Translations under genes and position numbers: made by a program
In this document: positions 55,333 through 64,000 of the stretch, piece after piece
Layout: every line of letters starts with the position of its first letter
How positions within the stretch are numbered: position 1 is the first letter of the stretch
From: Sinorhizobium mexicanum
GTDB taxonomy: Bacteria; Pseudomonadota; Alphaproteobacteria; Rhizobiales; Rhizobiaceae
NCBI RefSeq assembly: GCF_013488225.1
Contig: NZ_CP041241.1
Location: 682,001 to 746,000, forward strand
DNA: 64,000 nucleotides
Direction of reading: 5' to 3'
Notes under the pieces: model-generated
What the model saw: the letters and a program-made list of their open reading frames with translations, nothing else
Told to the model about the DNA's origin: nothing
The model's database searches: none

Positions 55333-57567
55333 ATGCCTGAGCAATCCACCATCCCGACAACGCCAACCTTTGCCGATGCCTACGGCTATGCGCTTGATGC
55401 CTGGCAGCGCTCCATCCTGTTTCTGGACGTGATGCGGCAGCGCGGCATCCAGTACGAAGAGCATACGGCACGCGCGGCGCCCCACGTGCTCGACTACGAA
55501 GCGGAGCTCGTCTGCGACGGCCGCAAGCTTGATCGGCCGGTCAACTATGCACTCGTGCGGATCGTGCCGACCGCCGGTACGGCGATCGATCCGTTGAAAA
55601 GACCGTTCGTCGTCGTCGATCCGCGCGCCGGCCACGGGCCCGGCATCGGGGGCTTCAAGGCGGACAGCGAGATCGGCGTTGCGATGAAGGCGGGGCACGC
55701 CTGCTATTTCATCGGCTTCCTTCCCGAGCCTGTCGCGGGCCAGACGATCGAGGATATCACCCGCGCCGAGGCCGTGTTCCTCGAAACCGTGATCGCCCGC
55801 CACCCCGAAGCCGATGGCAAGCCCTGTGTCATCGGCAATTGCCAGGCCGGCTGGGCCGTGATGATCCTCGCCTCTTTGCGCCCGGAACTGTTCGGTCCGA
55901 TCATCATCGCGGGCGCCCCGCTTTCCTACTGGGCGGGTGTCAGGGGCCAGTATCCGATGCGTTATTCGGGAGGGCTGCTCGGCGGCAGCTGGCTGACGGC
56001 GCTCACCGGCGATCTCGGCGCCGGCATATTCGATGGCGCCTGGCTGGTGCAGAATTTCGAGAACCAGAATCCCGCAAACACGCTCTGGACCAAGCAATAT
56101 AACCTCTATTCGAAGATCGATACCGAGGCTGGCCGCTATCTGGGCTTCGAGCGCTGGTGGGGCGGCCATGTGAAGCTGAACGCCGAGGAGATGCAGTTCA
56201 TCGTCGACGAGCTCTTCGTCGGCAACAAGCTTGCCGCGGGCGAGATCCAGACGTCCGACGGCACGACCATCGATATGCGCAACATCCGCTCGCCGATCGT
56301 TGTCTTCTGTTCGAAGGGCGACAATATTACGCCGCCTGCGCAGGCGCTCGACTGGATCCTGGATCTTTACGACAGCGTCGACGAGATCCGCGCGCACGGC
56401 CAGACCATCGTCTATACCGTGCATGAGAAGATCGGGCACTTAGGCATCTTCGTTTCTGCCGGTGTCGCGCGCAAGGAACACGACGAGCTTGCCTCGAATA
56501 TCGACCTCATCGACGTGCTGCCGCCCGGCCTTTACGAAGCCGTGCTGGAGCCGGTGGGACCGGCGATAGAGAACAGTGATTTGGTCACCGGCGAATGGGT
56601 GATGCGCTGCGAGGCGCGCACGCTTGATGATATCCGCGCCTTCGGTGGCAACGATCTCGAGGATGACCGTCGCTTCGCCACGGCCGCCAGGGTCTCCGAG
56701 ATCAATCTGGCGCTTTACCGAAGCTATCTGCAGCCCTGGATCAAGGCGATGGTAACGCCACCGATGGCGGAGGCGATGCGGAACATGCATCCGCTGCGCC
56801 TGCAATATGAAGTGTTCGGTCCACGCAATCCCGTCATGGCCTGGATCGAGGAGACCGCCAGGAACGTCCGCGACGAGCGCCAACCGGCGGCACCCGACAA
56901 CCCACTCCTGGCGTTGCAAGAGAACATGTCCCGGCAGGTGGTCGACGGGTTGGAAGCCTGGCGCCAGATGGTCGAGAACCTTTCGGAGCAAACCTTTCAC
57001 GCAGTTTACGGCGCGCCCGCCTTGCAAGCGGCGCTCGGCATCGACACGAAGTCCGACCGGGCTCCGCGCAAGGCGGCAAAAAACCTGCTGCACCATGCGC
57101 TCCTCGAGAACAGGATCGCGGCGCTGAAAGCTGACATGGCCACGGGCGGCCTTCGGGAGGCTCTCGCCCGGGCGCTGCTTTTTGTCGGCATAGCGCGCGG
57201 CAAGGTCGACGAGCGTGGTTTCGAAGCGGTCCGCCGGCTTCGGCGCGCTCATCCCTCCGCCAAGCAATTGACGCTTGCCGAGTTCAAGGCGCTGATGCGC
57301 ACGCAATATTTCATGTTGCTGGTAGACGAGGAGGCGGCGCTTGCGGCCATTCCAAAATTGCTGCCGGAGAAAATCGAGGAGCGCCGCGCTGCCTTTGCCG
57401 CCCTTCGAGAGGTGTTGGAAGCTCCCGGACCGTTGACTGGCGTTGCCGCCGAGCGGCTGCAAATGGTTACAGCGCTTTTTGGTTTCACCAGTGAAGCACC
57501 AGTGCCTCTCGTGGTTCGCAAGGCCGCAAGTGAGCGCAATGGCGCACGTGATCGCAACGCATCCTGA
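55333..57567 (+). CDS. DUF3141 protein with PHA-synthase-like alpha/beta-hydrolase domain
   Basis: A 744-residue protein of the DUF3141 family. Residues about 30-420 form an alpha/beta-hydrolase resembling class I/III polyhydroxyalkanoate synthases. The lipase-like box is G-N-C-Q-A-G (168-173), with Cys170 as nucleophile as in PhaC, and candidate Asp and His lie in CSKGDNITPP and EKIGHLGIF. The C-terminal 300 residues are helical and unassigned. ATG 55333 has GGAG upstream. It leads an operon with acetyl-phosphate enzymes and FabI. Confidence 0.83.
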   Translation: MPEQSTIPTTPTFADAYGYALDAWQRSILFLDVMRQRGIQYEEHTARAAPHVLDYEAELVCDGRKLDRPVNYALVRIVPTAGTAIDPLKRPFVVVDPRAGHGPGIGGFKADSEIGVAMKAGHACYFIGFLPEPVAGQTIEDITRAEAVFLETVIARHPEADGKPCVIGNCQAGWAVMILASLRPELFGPIIIAGAPLSYWAGVRGQYPMRYSGGLLGGSWLTALTGDLGAGIFDGAWLVQNFENQNPANTLWTKQYNLYSKIDTEAGRYLGFERWWGGHVKLNAEEMQFIVDELFVGNKLAAGEIQTSDGTTIDMRNIRSPIVVFCSKGDNITPPAQALDWILDLYDSVDEIRAHGQTIVYTVHEKIGHLGIFVSAGVARKEHDELASNIDLIDVLPPGLYEAVLEPVGPAIENSDLVTGEWVMRCEARTLDDIRAFGGNDLEDDRRFATAARVSEINLALYRSYLQPWIKAMVTPPMAEAMRNMHPLRLQYEVFGPRNPVMAWIEETARNVRDERQPAAPDNPLLALQENMSRQVVDGLEAWRQMVENLSEQTFHAVYGAPALQAALGIDTKSDRAPRKAAKNLLHHALLENRIAALKADMATGGLREALARALLFVGIARGKVDERGFEAVRRLRRAHPSAKQLTLAEFKALMRTQYFMLLVDEEAALAAIPKLLPEKIEERRAAFAALREVLEAPGPLTGVAAERLQMVTALFGFTSEAPVPLVVRKAASERNGARDRNAS

Positions 57568-57585
57568 CCGGAGAAGGAGTTCCGA

Positions 57586-58542
57586 GTGTCCGAGGTGACC
57601 ACGCTGGCGACCCAGCCGTCTAAATATGACCGACTGATCGAGGCCGCACGGGCCGAGGCGCCCGCGGCCACCATCGTGGCGCACCCTTGCGATGAAACGT
57701 CGCTGGGAGGTGCCCTGGAAGCCGCCGGGATGGGGCTGATCACGCCCATACTGGTCGGGCCGGAAGCCAAAATTTGCAATGTTGCGGCGGAACATGGGCT
57801 CGATCTCGGGCGGTGGGAAATCGTCGATGTACCGCACAGCCATGCCGCGGCCGCAAAGGCCGTCGCGTTGATCCGCGAAGGCAAGGGCGAACTCCTGATG
57901 AAGGGCAGCCTCCATACCGACGAATTGATGCACGAGGTCGCCGCCTCCGCCACCGGCCTTCGAACTGATCGCCGAATCAGCCACGTGTTCGTGATGGATG
58001 TGCCAGGCCACGCCGAGACTCTGTTCATCACGGACGCCGCGATCAACATCTTCCCGGACCTCGAGGCCAAGCGCGATATCGTCCAGAACGCTATCGACCT
58101 GTGGGTAACGATCGGTCTCGGCGAGCCGCGTGTGGCGATCCTTTCGGCGGTCGAGACGGTGACGACGAAGATCCCGTCGACGATCGAGGCGGCCGCACTT
58201 TGCAAGATGGCCGAGCGCGGCCAGATCACTGGCGGCCTGCTCGAAGGGCCACTCGCCTTCGACAACGCGATCGATCCGGAAGCCGCGCGCATCAAGGGCA
58301 TCAATTCGCCGGTTGCGGGCCACGCGGAGATCCTCGTCGTGCCGGACCTCGAGGCCGGGAACATGCTCGCGAAGAACCTGACTTTCCTCTCCCATGCGGA
58401 CGCGGCGGGAATCGTCCTTGGCGCCCGTGTGCCGATCGTGCTCACCTCGCGGGCGGATTCGGTGCGCACGCGCCTTGCATCGTGCGCCGTAGCTGCGCTC
58501 TACGCGGCACGGCGACGAGCCGCACAACTGGCGGCGGTATAG
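57586..58542 (+). CDS. Phosphate acetyl/butyryltransferase family enzyme
   Basis: A 318-residue phosphotransacylase that interconverts acyl-CoA and acyl phosphate. Family features are [38 protein letters not shown] and the C-terminal [39 protein letters not shown]. Start is GTG 57586 with GGAG upstream. It is next to acetate kinase, so an acetyl-CoA to acetate plus ATP route is likely; length favours the Ptb/short Pta type. Confidence 0.9.
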   Translation: MSEVTTLATQPSKYDRLIEAARAEAPAATIVAHPCDETSLGGALEAAGMGLITPILVGPEAKICNVAAEHGLDLGRWEIVDVPHSHAAAAKAVALIREGKGELLMKGSLHTDELMHEVAASATGLRTDRRISHVFVMDVPGHAETLFITDAAINIFPDLEAKRDIVQNAIDLWVTIGLGEPRVAILSAVETVTTKIPSTIEAAALCKMAERGQITGGLLEGPLAFDNAIDPEAARIKGINSPVAGHAEILVVPDLEAGNMLAKNLTFLSHADAAGIVLGARVPIVLTSRADSVRTRLASCAVAALYAARRRAAQLAAV

Positions 58543-58546
58543 CGCC

Positions 58547-59731
58547 ATGGACGCTCTTCTTGTCGTCAACGCCGGTTCATCGAGCCTGAAGTTCCAGGTC
58601 TTCGGCATCGCCGGCATGGACCTGACGCGCCAGATTCGCGGGAAAATCGACGGCATTGGCACGAAGCCGCGTCTGCAGGCGACGGCGGCCGACGGCAGCC
58701 GGCTCATCGACCAGACCTATGACGCGAAGGCCGTTCGCGATCTTCCGACCGCCATTGCCGAGGCCAGACGCTGGCTCCTGACGCTGGAGGGTTTCAAGTT
58801 GCGGGCGGTTGGTCACCGGGTCGTTCACGGCGGCCCGGACTACGTGCGGCCCGCGCTTATCGATGCGGGGGTGCTCGACCGCCTTGCAAGCTACCAGGAT
58901 CTCGCGCCTCTGCATCAGCCGAACAACCTGGCGCCGATCCGCATGGCCATGGAGATCAATCCGGGCGTACCACAGGTTGCCTGCTTCGACACCGCCTTTC
59001 ATCGCGGCCATGCCGAGCACACCGATTGCTACGCACTGCCGCGAGCCTTCTATGATGAGGGCGTCCGGCGTTACGGTTTTCATGGCCTTTCGTACGAGTA
59101 CATCGCCGAACGGCTCCGAGAAGTGGCGCCGCGGGCGGCCCGCGGACGCGTCATCGTGGCTCATCTCGGTAGCGGCGCCTCCATGTGCGCGTTGCGAGAG
59201 GGTCGCAGCGTCGAGAGCACGATGGGCTTCACGGCGCTCGACGGCCTGCCCATGGGGACGCGGCCGGGCCAGCTCGATCCGGGTGTCGTCCTCTACCTGA
59301 TCCTCCAGAAGGGCATGAAGGCACAAGCCGTATCGGATCTCCTTTATCATGACGCCGGGCTCAAAGGATTGTCCGGCCTCTCGAACGACATGCGCGATCT
59401 TCTCGCAAGCGATGACCCCCATGCCGCGCTTGCCGTCGCACATTTCGTCTATCGGTGTGTGCTCAATGCGGGGATGCTCACGGCGGCATTGGGAGGGGTC
59501 GACGCTTTCGTCTTCACCGCGGGCGTCGGCGAAAACTCCGCACCGATCCGCGCCCGCATTGTCGAGGGCCTCGCCTGGCTCGGGGCAGAGCTTGATCCGG
59601 CGGCGAACGAGGCCGGCGCAATGTTGATCTCCGCGGCCGCGAGCCGGGTCGCCGTTCATGTCCTTCCAACCGACGAGGAGCTGATGATCGCGCGCCATAC
59701 CTTGGCGCTCATCAGCGCTCCCAACGCCTGA
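58547..59731 (+). CDS. ackA: Acetate kinase
   Basis: Makes ATP from acetyl phosphate or the reverse. The 394-residue protein of the acetokinase family shows [14 protein letters not shown] (6-19), [41 protein letters not shown] and FTAGVGENS. It lies 4 nt after the phosphotransacylase stop. In microoxic cells this pair allows substrate-level phosphorylation or drains excess acetyl-CoA. Confidence 0.95.
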   Translation: MDALLVVNAGSSSLKFQVFGIAGMDLTRQIRGKIDGIGTKPRLQATAADGSRLIDQTYDAKAVRDLPTAIAEARRWLLTLEGFKLRAVGHRVVHGGPDYVRPALIDAGVLDRLASYQDLAPLHQPNNLAPIRMAMEINPGVPQVACFDTAFHRGHAEHTDCYALPRAFYDEGVRRYGFHGLSYEYIAERLREVAPRAARGRVIVAHLGSGASMCALREGRSVESTMGFTALDGLPMGTRPGQLDPGVVLYLILQKGMKAQAVSDLLYHDAGLKGLSGLSNDMRDLLASDDPHAALAVAHFVYRCVLNAGMLTAALGGVDAFVFTAGVGENSAPIRARIVEGLAWLGAELDPAANEAGAMLISAAASRVAVHVLPTDEELMIARHTLALISAPNA

Positions 59732-59745
59732 GCCGGAGACCACGC

Positions 59746-60531
59746 ATGTCCATCCCCACTATGAAGGCCAAGCTTCTCGAAGGCCGCAAAGGCCTGATCG
59801 TCGGCATTGCCAACGACCGCTCCATTGCCTGGGGTTGTGCCCGCGCGTTTCGTGCCTTGGGTGCGGAACTCGCGGTGACCTATCTCAACGACAAGGCAAA
59901 ACCACATGTCGAGCCGCTGGCGCGCGAGCTCGATTCGCCGATCTTCCTGCCGCTGGACATGGCGGTGCCCGGCCAGATCGAGACGGTCTTCGAGCACATC
60001 GGCGAGACCTGGGGAGAGCTCGATTTCCTCGTCCACTCGATAGCCTTCTCCCCGAAGGACACGCTCGGCGGGCGCGTGACGGACGCGCCGCGCGATGGAT
60101 TCCTGACGACGATGGAGATATCCTGCTGGTCCTTCATCCGCATGGCCCAGCTCGCGGAGCCGCTGATGAAGAACGGCGGCACCCTCTTCACCATGACCTA
60201 TTACGGCTCACAGGTGGTGGTGGAGAACTACAACATCATGGGCGTCGCCAAGGCGGCGCTTGAAAGCGCCGTGCGCTACATGGCCGCCGAGCTTGGCCCC
60301 AAGGGCATTCGCGTCCACGCCATTTCTCCCGGTGCCCTTGCCACCCGAGCCGCTTCCGGCATCCCGGAATTCGACGCGCTGCTCGAAAAGACGAAGCTGA
60401 AGGCGCCGGCCCACGAGCTCGTCGATATCGACGACGTCGGCATGGCGACCGCGTTTCTCGCCCATGACGCGGCGCGATTGATAACCGGCCAGGTGCTTTA
60501 CGTCGATGGCGGCTACCACATCGTCGACTGA
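59746..60531 (+). CDS. fabI: Enoyl-ACP reductase (NADH), FabI
   Basis: Reduces trans-2-enoyl-ACP in fatty acid synthesis. The 261-residue short-chain dehydrogenase of FabI type begins GLIVGIANDRSIAWGCARAFRALGAELAVTY and has DFLVHSIAFSP. The catalytic Y-x6-K is Tyr162/Lys169 in YNIMGVAKAALE. It is the fourth gene of the DUF3141 operon. Rhizobia usually carry another chromosomal fabI, so this is probably an accessory copy tied to low oxygen. Confidence 0.93.
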   Translation: MSIPTMKAKLLEGRKGLIVGIANDRSIAWGCARAFRALGAELAVTYLNDKAKPHVEPLARELDSPIFLPLDMAVPGQIETVFEHIGETWGELDFLVHSIAFSPKDTLGGRVTDAPRDGFLTTMEISCWSFIRMAQLAEPLMKNGGTLFTMTYYGSQVVVENYNIMGVAKAALESAVRYMAAELGPKGIRVHAISPGALATRAASGIPEFDALLEKTKLKAPAHELVDIDDVGMATAFLAHDAARLITGQVLYVDGGYHIVD

Positions 60532-60546
60532 CGACGCTGTTGTCGC

Positions 60547-62022
60547 TCAGATGTTGCCCATGCAGAGATACTTCATCTCGAGGTAGTCCTCGAGCCCATG
60601 GCGGGAGCCTTCGCGGCCGATGCCCGATTGCTTGATGCCGCCGAAGGGAGCAGCCTCGGATGACATCCGCCCGGTATTGATGCCCACCATTCCGTATTCC
60701 AGCGCCTCCGCGACGTGCCAGACCCGCTTCAGGTTCTCGGCGTAGAAATAGGCGGCGAGGCCGTAGATCGTGTCGTTCGCCTCGGCCACCACCTGCTCGG
60801 CCGTTTCGAAACGGATGATCGGCGCGATCGGGCCGAACGTTTCTTCCTGGGCGACGCGCATCTGGTGCGAAATGCCGGTCAGAACCGTTGGCTCGAAGAA
60901 AGTGCCCCTGGTGCCGATCCGCCTGCCGCCGCATCGTACTTTTCCGCCCTTGGCCAAGGCATCGGCGACATGCGCTTCGATCTTCTCAATCGCATGGCTG
61001 TCGATCATCGGGCCGATCGCGGCACCGGCAGAGAACCCGTCGCCGACAGTGAGCTCGCGCACGCGGGCGACGAATTTCTCCGCAAAAGCGTCGTGCACGG
61101 CGGATTGCACATAGATGCGGTTGGCCGAAACGCAGGCCTGGCCCGCATTGCGGAACTTGGCCTGAACGGCGCCTTCCACCGCCTCGTCGATATCGGCGTC
61201 GTCGAAAACGATGAAGGGAGCATTGCCGCCCAGTTCCAGACTGACTTTCTTGATCTGGTCGGAACATTGCCGCATCAGGAGCCGCCCGACCTCGGTGGAG
61301 CCGGTGAAGCTGATCTTGCGAACTTTCGGATTGCTGCAGAGTTCGCGGCCGATCGGGGCGCCTTCCGAGGCGTAAAGCAGATTGACGACGCCTGTCGGAA
61401 ACCCTGCCTTTTGCGCGAGCACGAACATCGCGCCGGCCACGAGCGGCGTCTGTTCCGCCGGTTTCAATACGACCGCGCATCCGGCGGCGAGCGCCGGCGA
61501 GATCTTGCGCGCCACCATGGAAGCCGGGAAATTCCAGGGCGTGATGGTGCCGACGACGCCGACGGGCTGCTTGATGACGAGCATGCGGCGGTCGTTGGCC
61601 GGCGCCGGGAAGGTCTCCCCATAGACGCGCTTGGCTTCCTCCGCATACCATTCGACATAGGATGCCGCGTGAAGAACTTCGCCCTTCGCTTCCACCAGCG
61701 GCTTGCCCATTTCGGCGGTGAGGATTGCGGCAAGATCGTCGGCATGCTCGACGATCAGGTCATGCCAGCGCCGCAGGATCGTGCTTCGGTCTTTCGCGGG
61801 CTTTGCGGCCCAAAGCCCCTGCGCCGCGGCGGCCGCCTCGATCGCAGCATGTGCCTCTTCGATCCCCATGTCGGGCAGTGTCGCAAGCAATTCGCCGGTC
61901 GACGGATTGAAGATGTCGAATGTCGCGCCGGTCCACTGGCCGGAGGGGCGGGTAACGCTTGCGAGCCCGGCAAACAGGTCGGCGGCGCGAAGGTGTCTGG
62001 TTAGTGCGGCTGTCGATCCCAT
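60547..62022 (-). CDS. gabD: NAD(P)+-dependent succinate-semialdehyde dehydrogenase
   Basis: Oxidises succinate semialdehyde from GABA to succinate. The 491-residue aldehyde dehydrogenase has ITPWNFPASMVARKISPALAAGCAVVLKPAEQTP, FTGSTEVGRLL, the catalytic Glu in SLELGGNAPFIVFDDADID and the catalytic Cys in NAGQACVSANRIYV. ATG 62022 has GGAGG upstream; the longer frame adds unrelated residues. It is 128 bp downstream of gabT on the same strand. Confidence 0.94.
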   Translation of the reverse strand: MGSTAALTRHLRAADLFAGLASVTRPSGQWTGATFDIFNPSTGELLATLPDMGIEEAHAAIEAAAAAQGLWAAKPAKDRSTILRRWHDLIVEHADDLAAILTAEMGKPLVEAKGEVLHAASYVEWYAEEAKRVYGETFPAPANDRRMLVIKQPVGVVGTITPWNFPASMVARKISPALAAGCAVVLKPAEQTPLVAGAMFVLAQKAGFPTGVVNLLYASEGAPIGRELCSNPKVRKISFTGSTEVGRLLMRQCSDQIKKVSLELGGNAPFIVFDDADIDEAVEGAVQAKFRNAGQACVSANRIYVQSAVHDAFAEKFVARVRELTVGDGFSAGAAIGPMIDSHAIEKIEAHVADALAKGGKVRCGGRRIGTRGTFFEPTVLTGISHQMRVAQEETFGPIAPIIRFETAEQVVAEANDTIYGLAAYFYAENLKRVWHVAEALEYGMVGINTGRMSSEAAPFGGIKQSGIGREGSRHGLEDYLEMKYLCMGNI

Positions 62023-62110
62023 GGGCCGTCCTCCGGCGAGGCCTGTTGTCGTAGGGCCAAGCCTCGCTTCTTTTCTGCGGAGCGGCTGTTGCGCACTCCG
62101 AGCCGGCATC

Positions 62111-62155
62111 GTTGACCGGACGCCCGCGATAGCGGGCGCGCGAGTTGCCGTCAAC
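62111..62155. repeat. Hairpin between gabT and gabD
   Basis: A 7-bp GC stem (62121-62127 with 62132-62138, loop GATA) nested inside GTTGAC/GTCAAC (62111-62116 with 62150-62155), starting at the gabT stop. No T-run follows, so differential mRNA stability or partial termination is more likely than a full stop. Confidence 0.5.
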
Positions 62156-63419
62156 CACGCGCCTCGAGGATCGATGCTTCGAGAATATCGAGTGCCTCCG
62201 CGAAGACTTCGTCCTGGATCGTGATCGGCGCCAGGAAGCGGATGACGTTGCCATGGACGCCGCAGGTCAGCAGGATCAAGCCCTTTTGCAACGCGATGAG
62301 GCGGATCTTGTTGGCGAATTCGGCGCTCGGCAGATTGGTTTTCACGTCGTTGAATTCAACCGCATTCATGAAACCCGGGCCACGGATATCGACGATCTCC
62401 GGCGCTTTTTCGCGGATTGCGGCGAGGCGCTGCTTCAGACGGTTGCCGAGCTGGTTCGCGCGCTCGCAGAGCTTCTCCTCCTCGATGACGTCGAGGACGG
62501 CATGGGCGGCGGCGATGCCGAGCGGATTGCCGCCGTAGGTGCCGCCGAGCCCGCCCGGTCCGGGCGCATCCATGATCTCGGCGCGGCCGGTGACCGCGGC
62601 AAGCGGGAAGCCGCCGGCGAGGCTCTTCGCCATCGTCACCAGGTCGGGCGCCACGTCATGATGCTCCATCGCGAACAGCTTGCCGGTGCGGGCAAAGCCG
62701 GTCTGGACCTCATCCGCGATCAGCAGGATGCCGTGCTGGTCGCAGATTTCGCGCAGCGCCTTCATGAACGCGGTCGGGGCGGGATAGAAGCCGCCTTCCC
62801 CCTGGACCGGCTCGAGGATGATCGCGGCAACGCGACCCGGATCGACGTCGGCCGCGAAGAGTTTCTTCAGCGCCGCAAGCGCCTGTTCGACGCTGACGCC
62901 GTGAAGCTCGATCGGGAAGGGGGCATGGAAGACGTCGGCCGGCATCGCGCCGAAGCCGACCTTGTAGGGCACGACCTTGCCGGTCAGCGCCATGCCCATG
63001 AAGGTACGGCCATGGAAGCCCCCGCCGAAGGCGACGATCGCCTGGCGGCCCGTGGCGGCGCGGGCGATCTTGACCGCGTTTTCGACAGCCTCTGCGCCGG
63101 TGGTGACGAAGATGGTCTTCTTAGCGAAGTTGCCGGGCGTGATCGCGTTGAGGCGCTCAGCGAGATGGACATAGTTCTCGTAGGGTACGACCTGGTGGCA
63201 GGTGTGGGTGAAGCGATCGAGCTGTTCTTTGACGGCTGCGATCACCTTGGGGTGGCGATGACCGGTGTTGACCACCGCGATGCCTGCGGCGAAGTCGATG
63301 TAGCGGTTGCCCTCCTTGTCCCAGATCTCTGCATTCTCGGCGCGGTCGGCGTAGATCTGCGTCGTCATCCCGACACCGCGGGAGATGGCTGCGTTCTTGC
63401 GATCGGTGAGGCTGGTCAT
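62151..63419 (-). CDS. gabT: 4-aminobutyrate aminotransferase
   Basis: Transfers the amino group of GABA to 2-oxoglutarate, giving succinate semialdehyde. The 422-residue PLP class-III transaminase shows TTGAEAVENAVKIARAATGR, GGGFHGRTFMGMALTGK and LIADEVQTGFARTGKLFA with the PLP-binding Asp. The PLP lysine is in TMAKSLAGGFPLAAVTG. Two adjacent ATGs (63422, 63419) are served by AGGA; 63419 is chosen as the usual MTS start. Divergent from a MerR-XRE regulator. Confidence 0.94.
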   Translation of the reverse strand: MTSLTDRKNAAISRGVGMTTQIYADRAENAEIWDKEGNRYIDFAAGIAVVNTGHRHPKVIAAVKEQLDRFTHTCHQVVPYENYVHLAERLNAITPGNFAKKTIFVTTGAEAVENAVKIARAATGRQAIVAFGGGFHGRTFMGMALTGKVVPYKVGFGAMPADVFHAPFPIELHGVSVEQALAALKKLFAADVDPGRVAAIILEPVQGEGGFYPAPTAFMKALREICDQHGILLIADEVQTGFARTGKLFAMEHHDVAPDLVTMAKSLAGGFPLAAVTGRAEIMDAPGPGGLGGTYGGNPLGIAAAHAVLDVIEEEKLCERANQLGNRLKQRLAAIREKAPEIVDIRGPGFMNAVEFNDVKTNLPSAEFANKIRLIALQKGLILLTCGVHGNVIRFLAPITIQDEVFAEALDILEASILEARG

Positions 63420-63451
63420 CATCGTCGTCCTGTTTGCGAGGAGGGGAATAT

Positions 63452-63470
63452 ATTGCATTTTTTCTGCAAT
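63452..63470. promoter_or_regulatory. ATTGCA inverted repeat in the gab divergent promoter
   Basis: ATTGCA-N7-TGCAAT forms a dyad 33-51 bp upstream of gabT. A related GATTGCAAATC lies at 63503-63513. Both are candidate operators for the divergent MerR-XRE regulator. Confidence 0.5.
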
Positions 63471-63648
63471 TTTTCCCCGGAAGTGGTACATCTTTTCGGG
63501 TGGATTGCAAATCAAATTTGGTGATCGAGACAACACCGCCACTGATGGGCGCTTCTTGTAAATCGACGGGCGCGGCGGCTAGATTGCCAGCAGTACCGAC
63601 AGCCTGGAATCGCCTGGAGCGCCGATGCCGGAAAGAGGAAGTGGATCG

Positions 63649-64000
63649 ATGAGCGGAGCCGGCAATGTGCGCTACAAGGTCGCCGAGGCGGCAAGGCTGG
63701 CCGGCGTGTCTGCGTCGACACTCAGGCTTTGGGAAACGCAGGGGCTCGTGGTACCGGAGCGTTCCGCAACGGGCCATCGGCAATATACCGAGGCGGACCT
63801 TGCCCGGCTGAAACGCATTTCCTGGTTTCGCGCCGAGCGCGGTCTAAACCCGGCCGCCATTCGCGAGGCTCTGGAGGCCGAAGGCGCGAACGACGACACC
63901 GCTCCGGCCATATTGCAGGATAGCAATGCCGATCTCCAGGTCGGCCGAAAGTTGCGGAGCCTCAGGCATGCCGCGGGCAAGACGCTCGAGCAGGTGGCAA
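63649..64000 (+). CDS. MerR-XRE fusion transcriptional regulator (partial, cut by window end)
   Basis: The frame opens at ATG 63649 with AGAGGAAG upstream and is still open at the window edge (117 residues). The first 70 residues are a MerR HTH, YKVAEAARLAGVSASTLRLWETQGLVVPERSATGHRQYTEADLARLKRISWFR. From about residue 98 a second HTH of XRE type begins (VGRKLRSLRHAAGKTLEQVA). A C-terminal cupin is expected in this regulator type but lies outside. It probably controls the divergent gabT-gabD genes. Confidence 0.82.
   Translation, partial: MSGAGNVRYKVAEAARLAGVSASTLRLWETQGLVVPERSATGHRQYTEADLARLKRISWFRAERGLNPAAIREALEAEGANDDTAPAILQDSNADLQVGRKLRSLRHAAGKTLEQVA

Noticed and set aside
56440-58707. 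A 755-codon minus-strand open frame
   Set aside because: Antisense to the DUF3141 and phosphotransacylase genes, which have clear motifs, spacing and ribosome sites.

Overview
The window is high-GC, gene-dense DNA of alphaproteobacterial type and most resembles a Sinorhizobium/Ensifer species. The grounds are protein-level recognition (a PhoCDET-type phosphate/phosphonate transporter, MinCDE, GcdH with its LysR partner, a D-arginine-dehydrogenase-like oxidase), rhizobial intergenic repeats (a RIME-like element and an ATGCAG-N-AATTCAAAG family), five FixK/FNR-type anaeroboxes and a CtrA-type box. From memory, minCDE, phoCDET and hut genes lie on the pSymB chromid in S. meliloti, so a chromid is likely. 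This is inference, since no replication gene, rRNA or tRNA was seen. No insertion sequence, prophage or CRISPR array was recognised.

Layout. 1-5.5 kb: histidine utilisation operon hutI-hutH-hutG-hutU (minus strand), translationally coupled. 5.9-7.6 kb: an MFS exporter divergent from an ArsR regulator. 7.7-15.0 kb: a Pho-box-preceded operon phnC-phnD-phnE1-phnE2-DUF1045-phnM-phnN (minus). 15.4-17.3 kb: minC-minD-minE behind a CtrA-type box. 17.4-29 kb: a low-oxygen/copper/stress island with DUF1622, DUF1275, DUF4405, DUF3775, a tandem universal stress protein, an APH/AAA kinase fusion, a Cu+ P-type ATPase, a Tat-exported multicopper oxidase and DUF2946. Four promoters here carry TTGA-N6-TCAA boxes. 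It is followed by a LacI-family repressor divergent from gluconokinase, with operators and an intrinsic terminator between them. 29.4-32.1 kb: an orphan LAL-type LuxR regulator.

32.3-40.6 kb: two small proteins, a periplasmic cytochrome c, a thioredoxin-like protein, then a flavoprotein plus a two-cluster ferredoxin resembling AprA/AprB, followed directly by a sulfonate/taurine-type ABC transporter and an MFS permease. This is the best candidate for an undescribed pathway. 40.8-46.9 kb: a five-gene operon (cysteine hydrolase, XapX, Tat-dependent amidohydrolase with a Cys/His-rich tail, DoxX, MFS-monooxygenase fusion) with an AraC regulator and three 15-bp direct repeats. 47-53 kb: a LysR regulator, a DauA-like oxidase, and a LysR regulator divergent from glutaryl-CoA dehydrogenase and a CoA transferase. 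53-60.5 kb: htpG, then a FixK-box-preceded operon DUF3141-phosphotransacylase-acetate kinase-fabI. 60.5-64 kb: gabT-gabD divergent from a MerR-XRE fusion regulator cut by the window end.

Together the genes describe a metabolically versatile soil/symbiotic bacterium that uses histidine, phosphonates, GABA, glutarate/lysine, D-amino acids and probably organosulfur compounds. It appears to switch on a microoxic programme of copper handling, stress proteins and acetyl-phosphate metabolism under a FixK/FNR-type activator.
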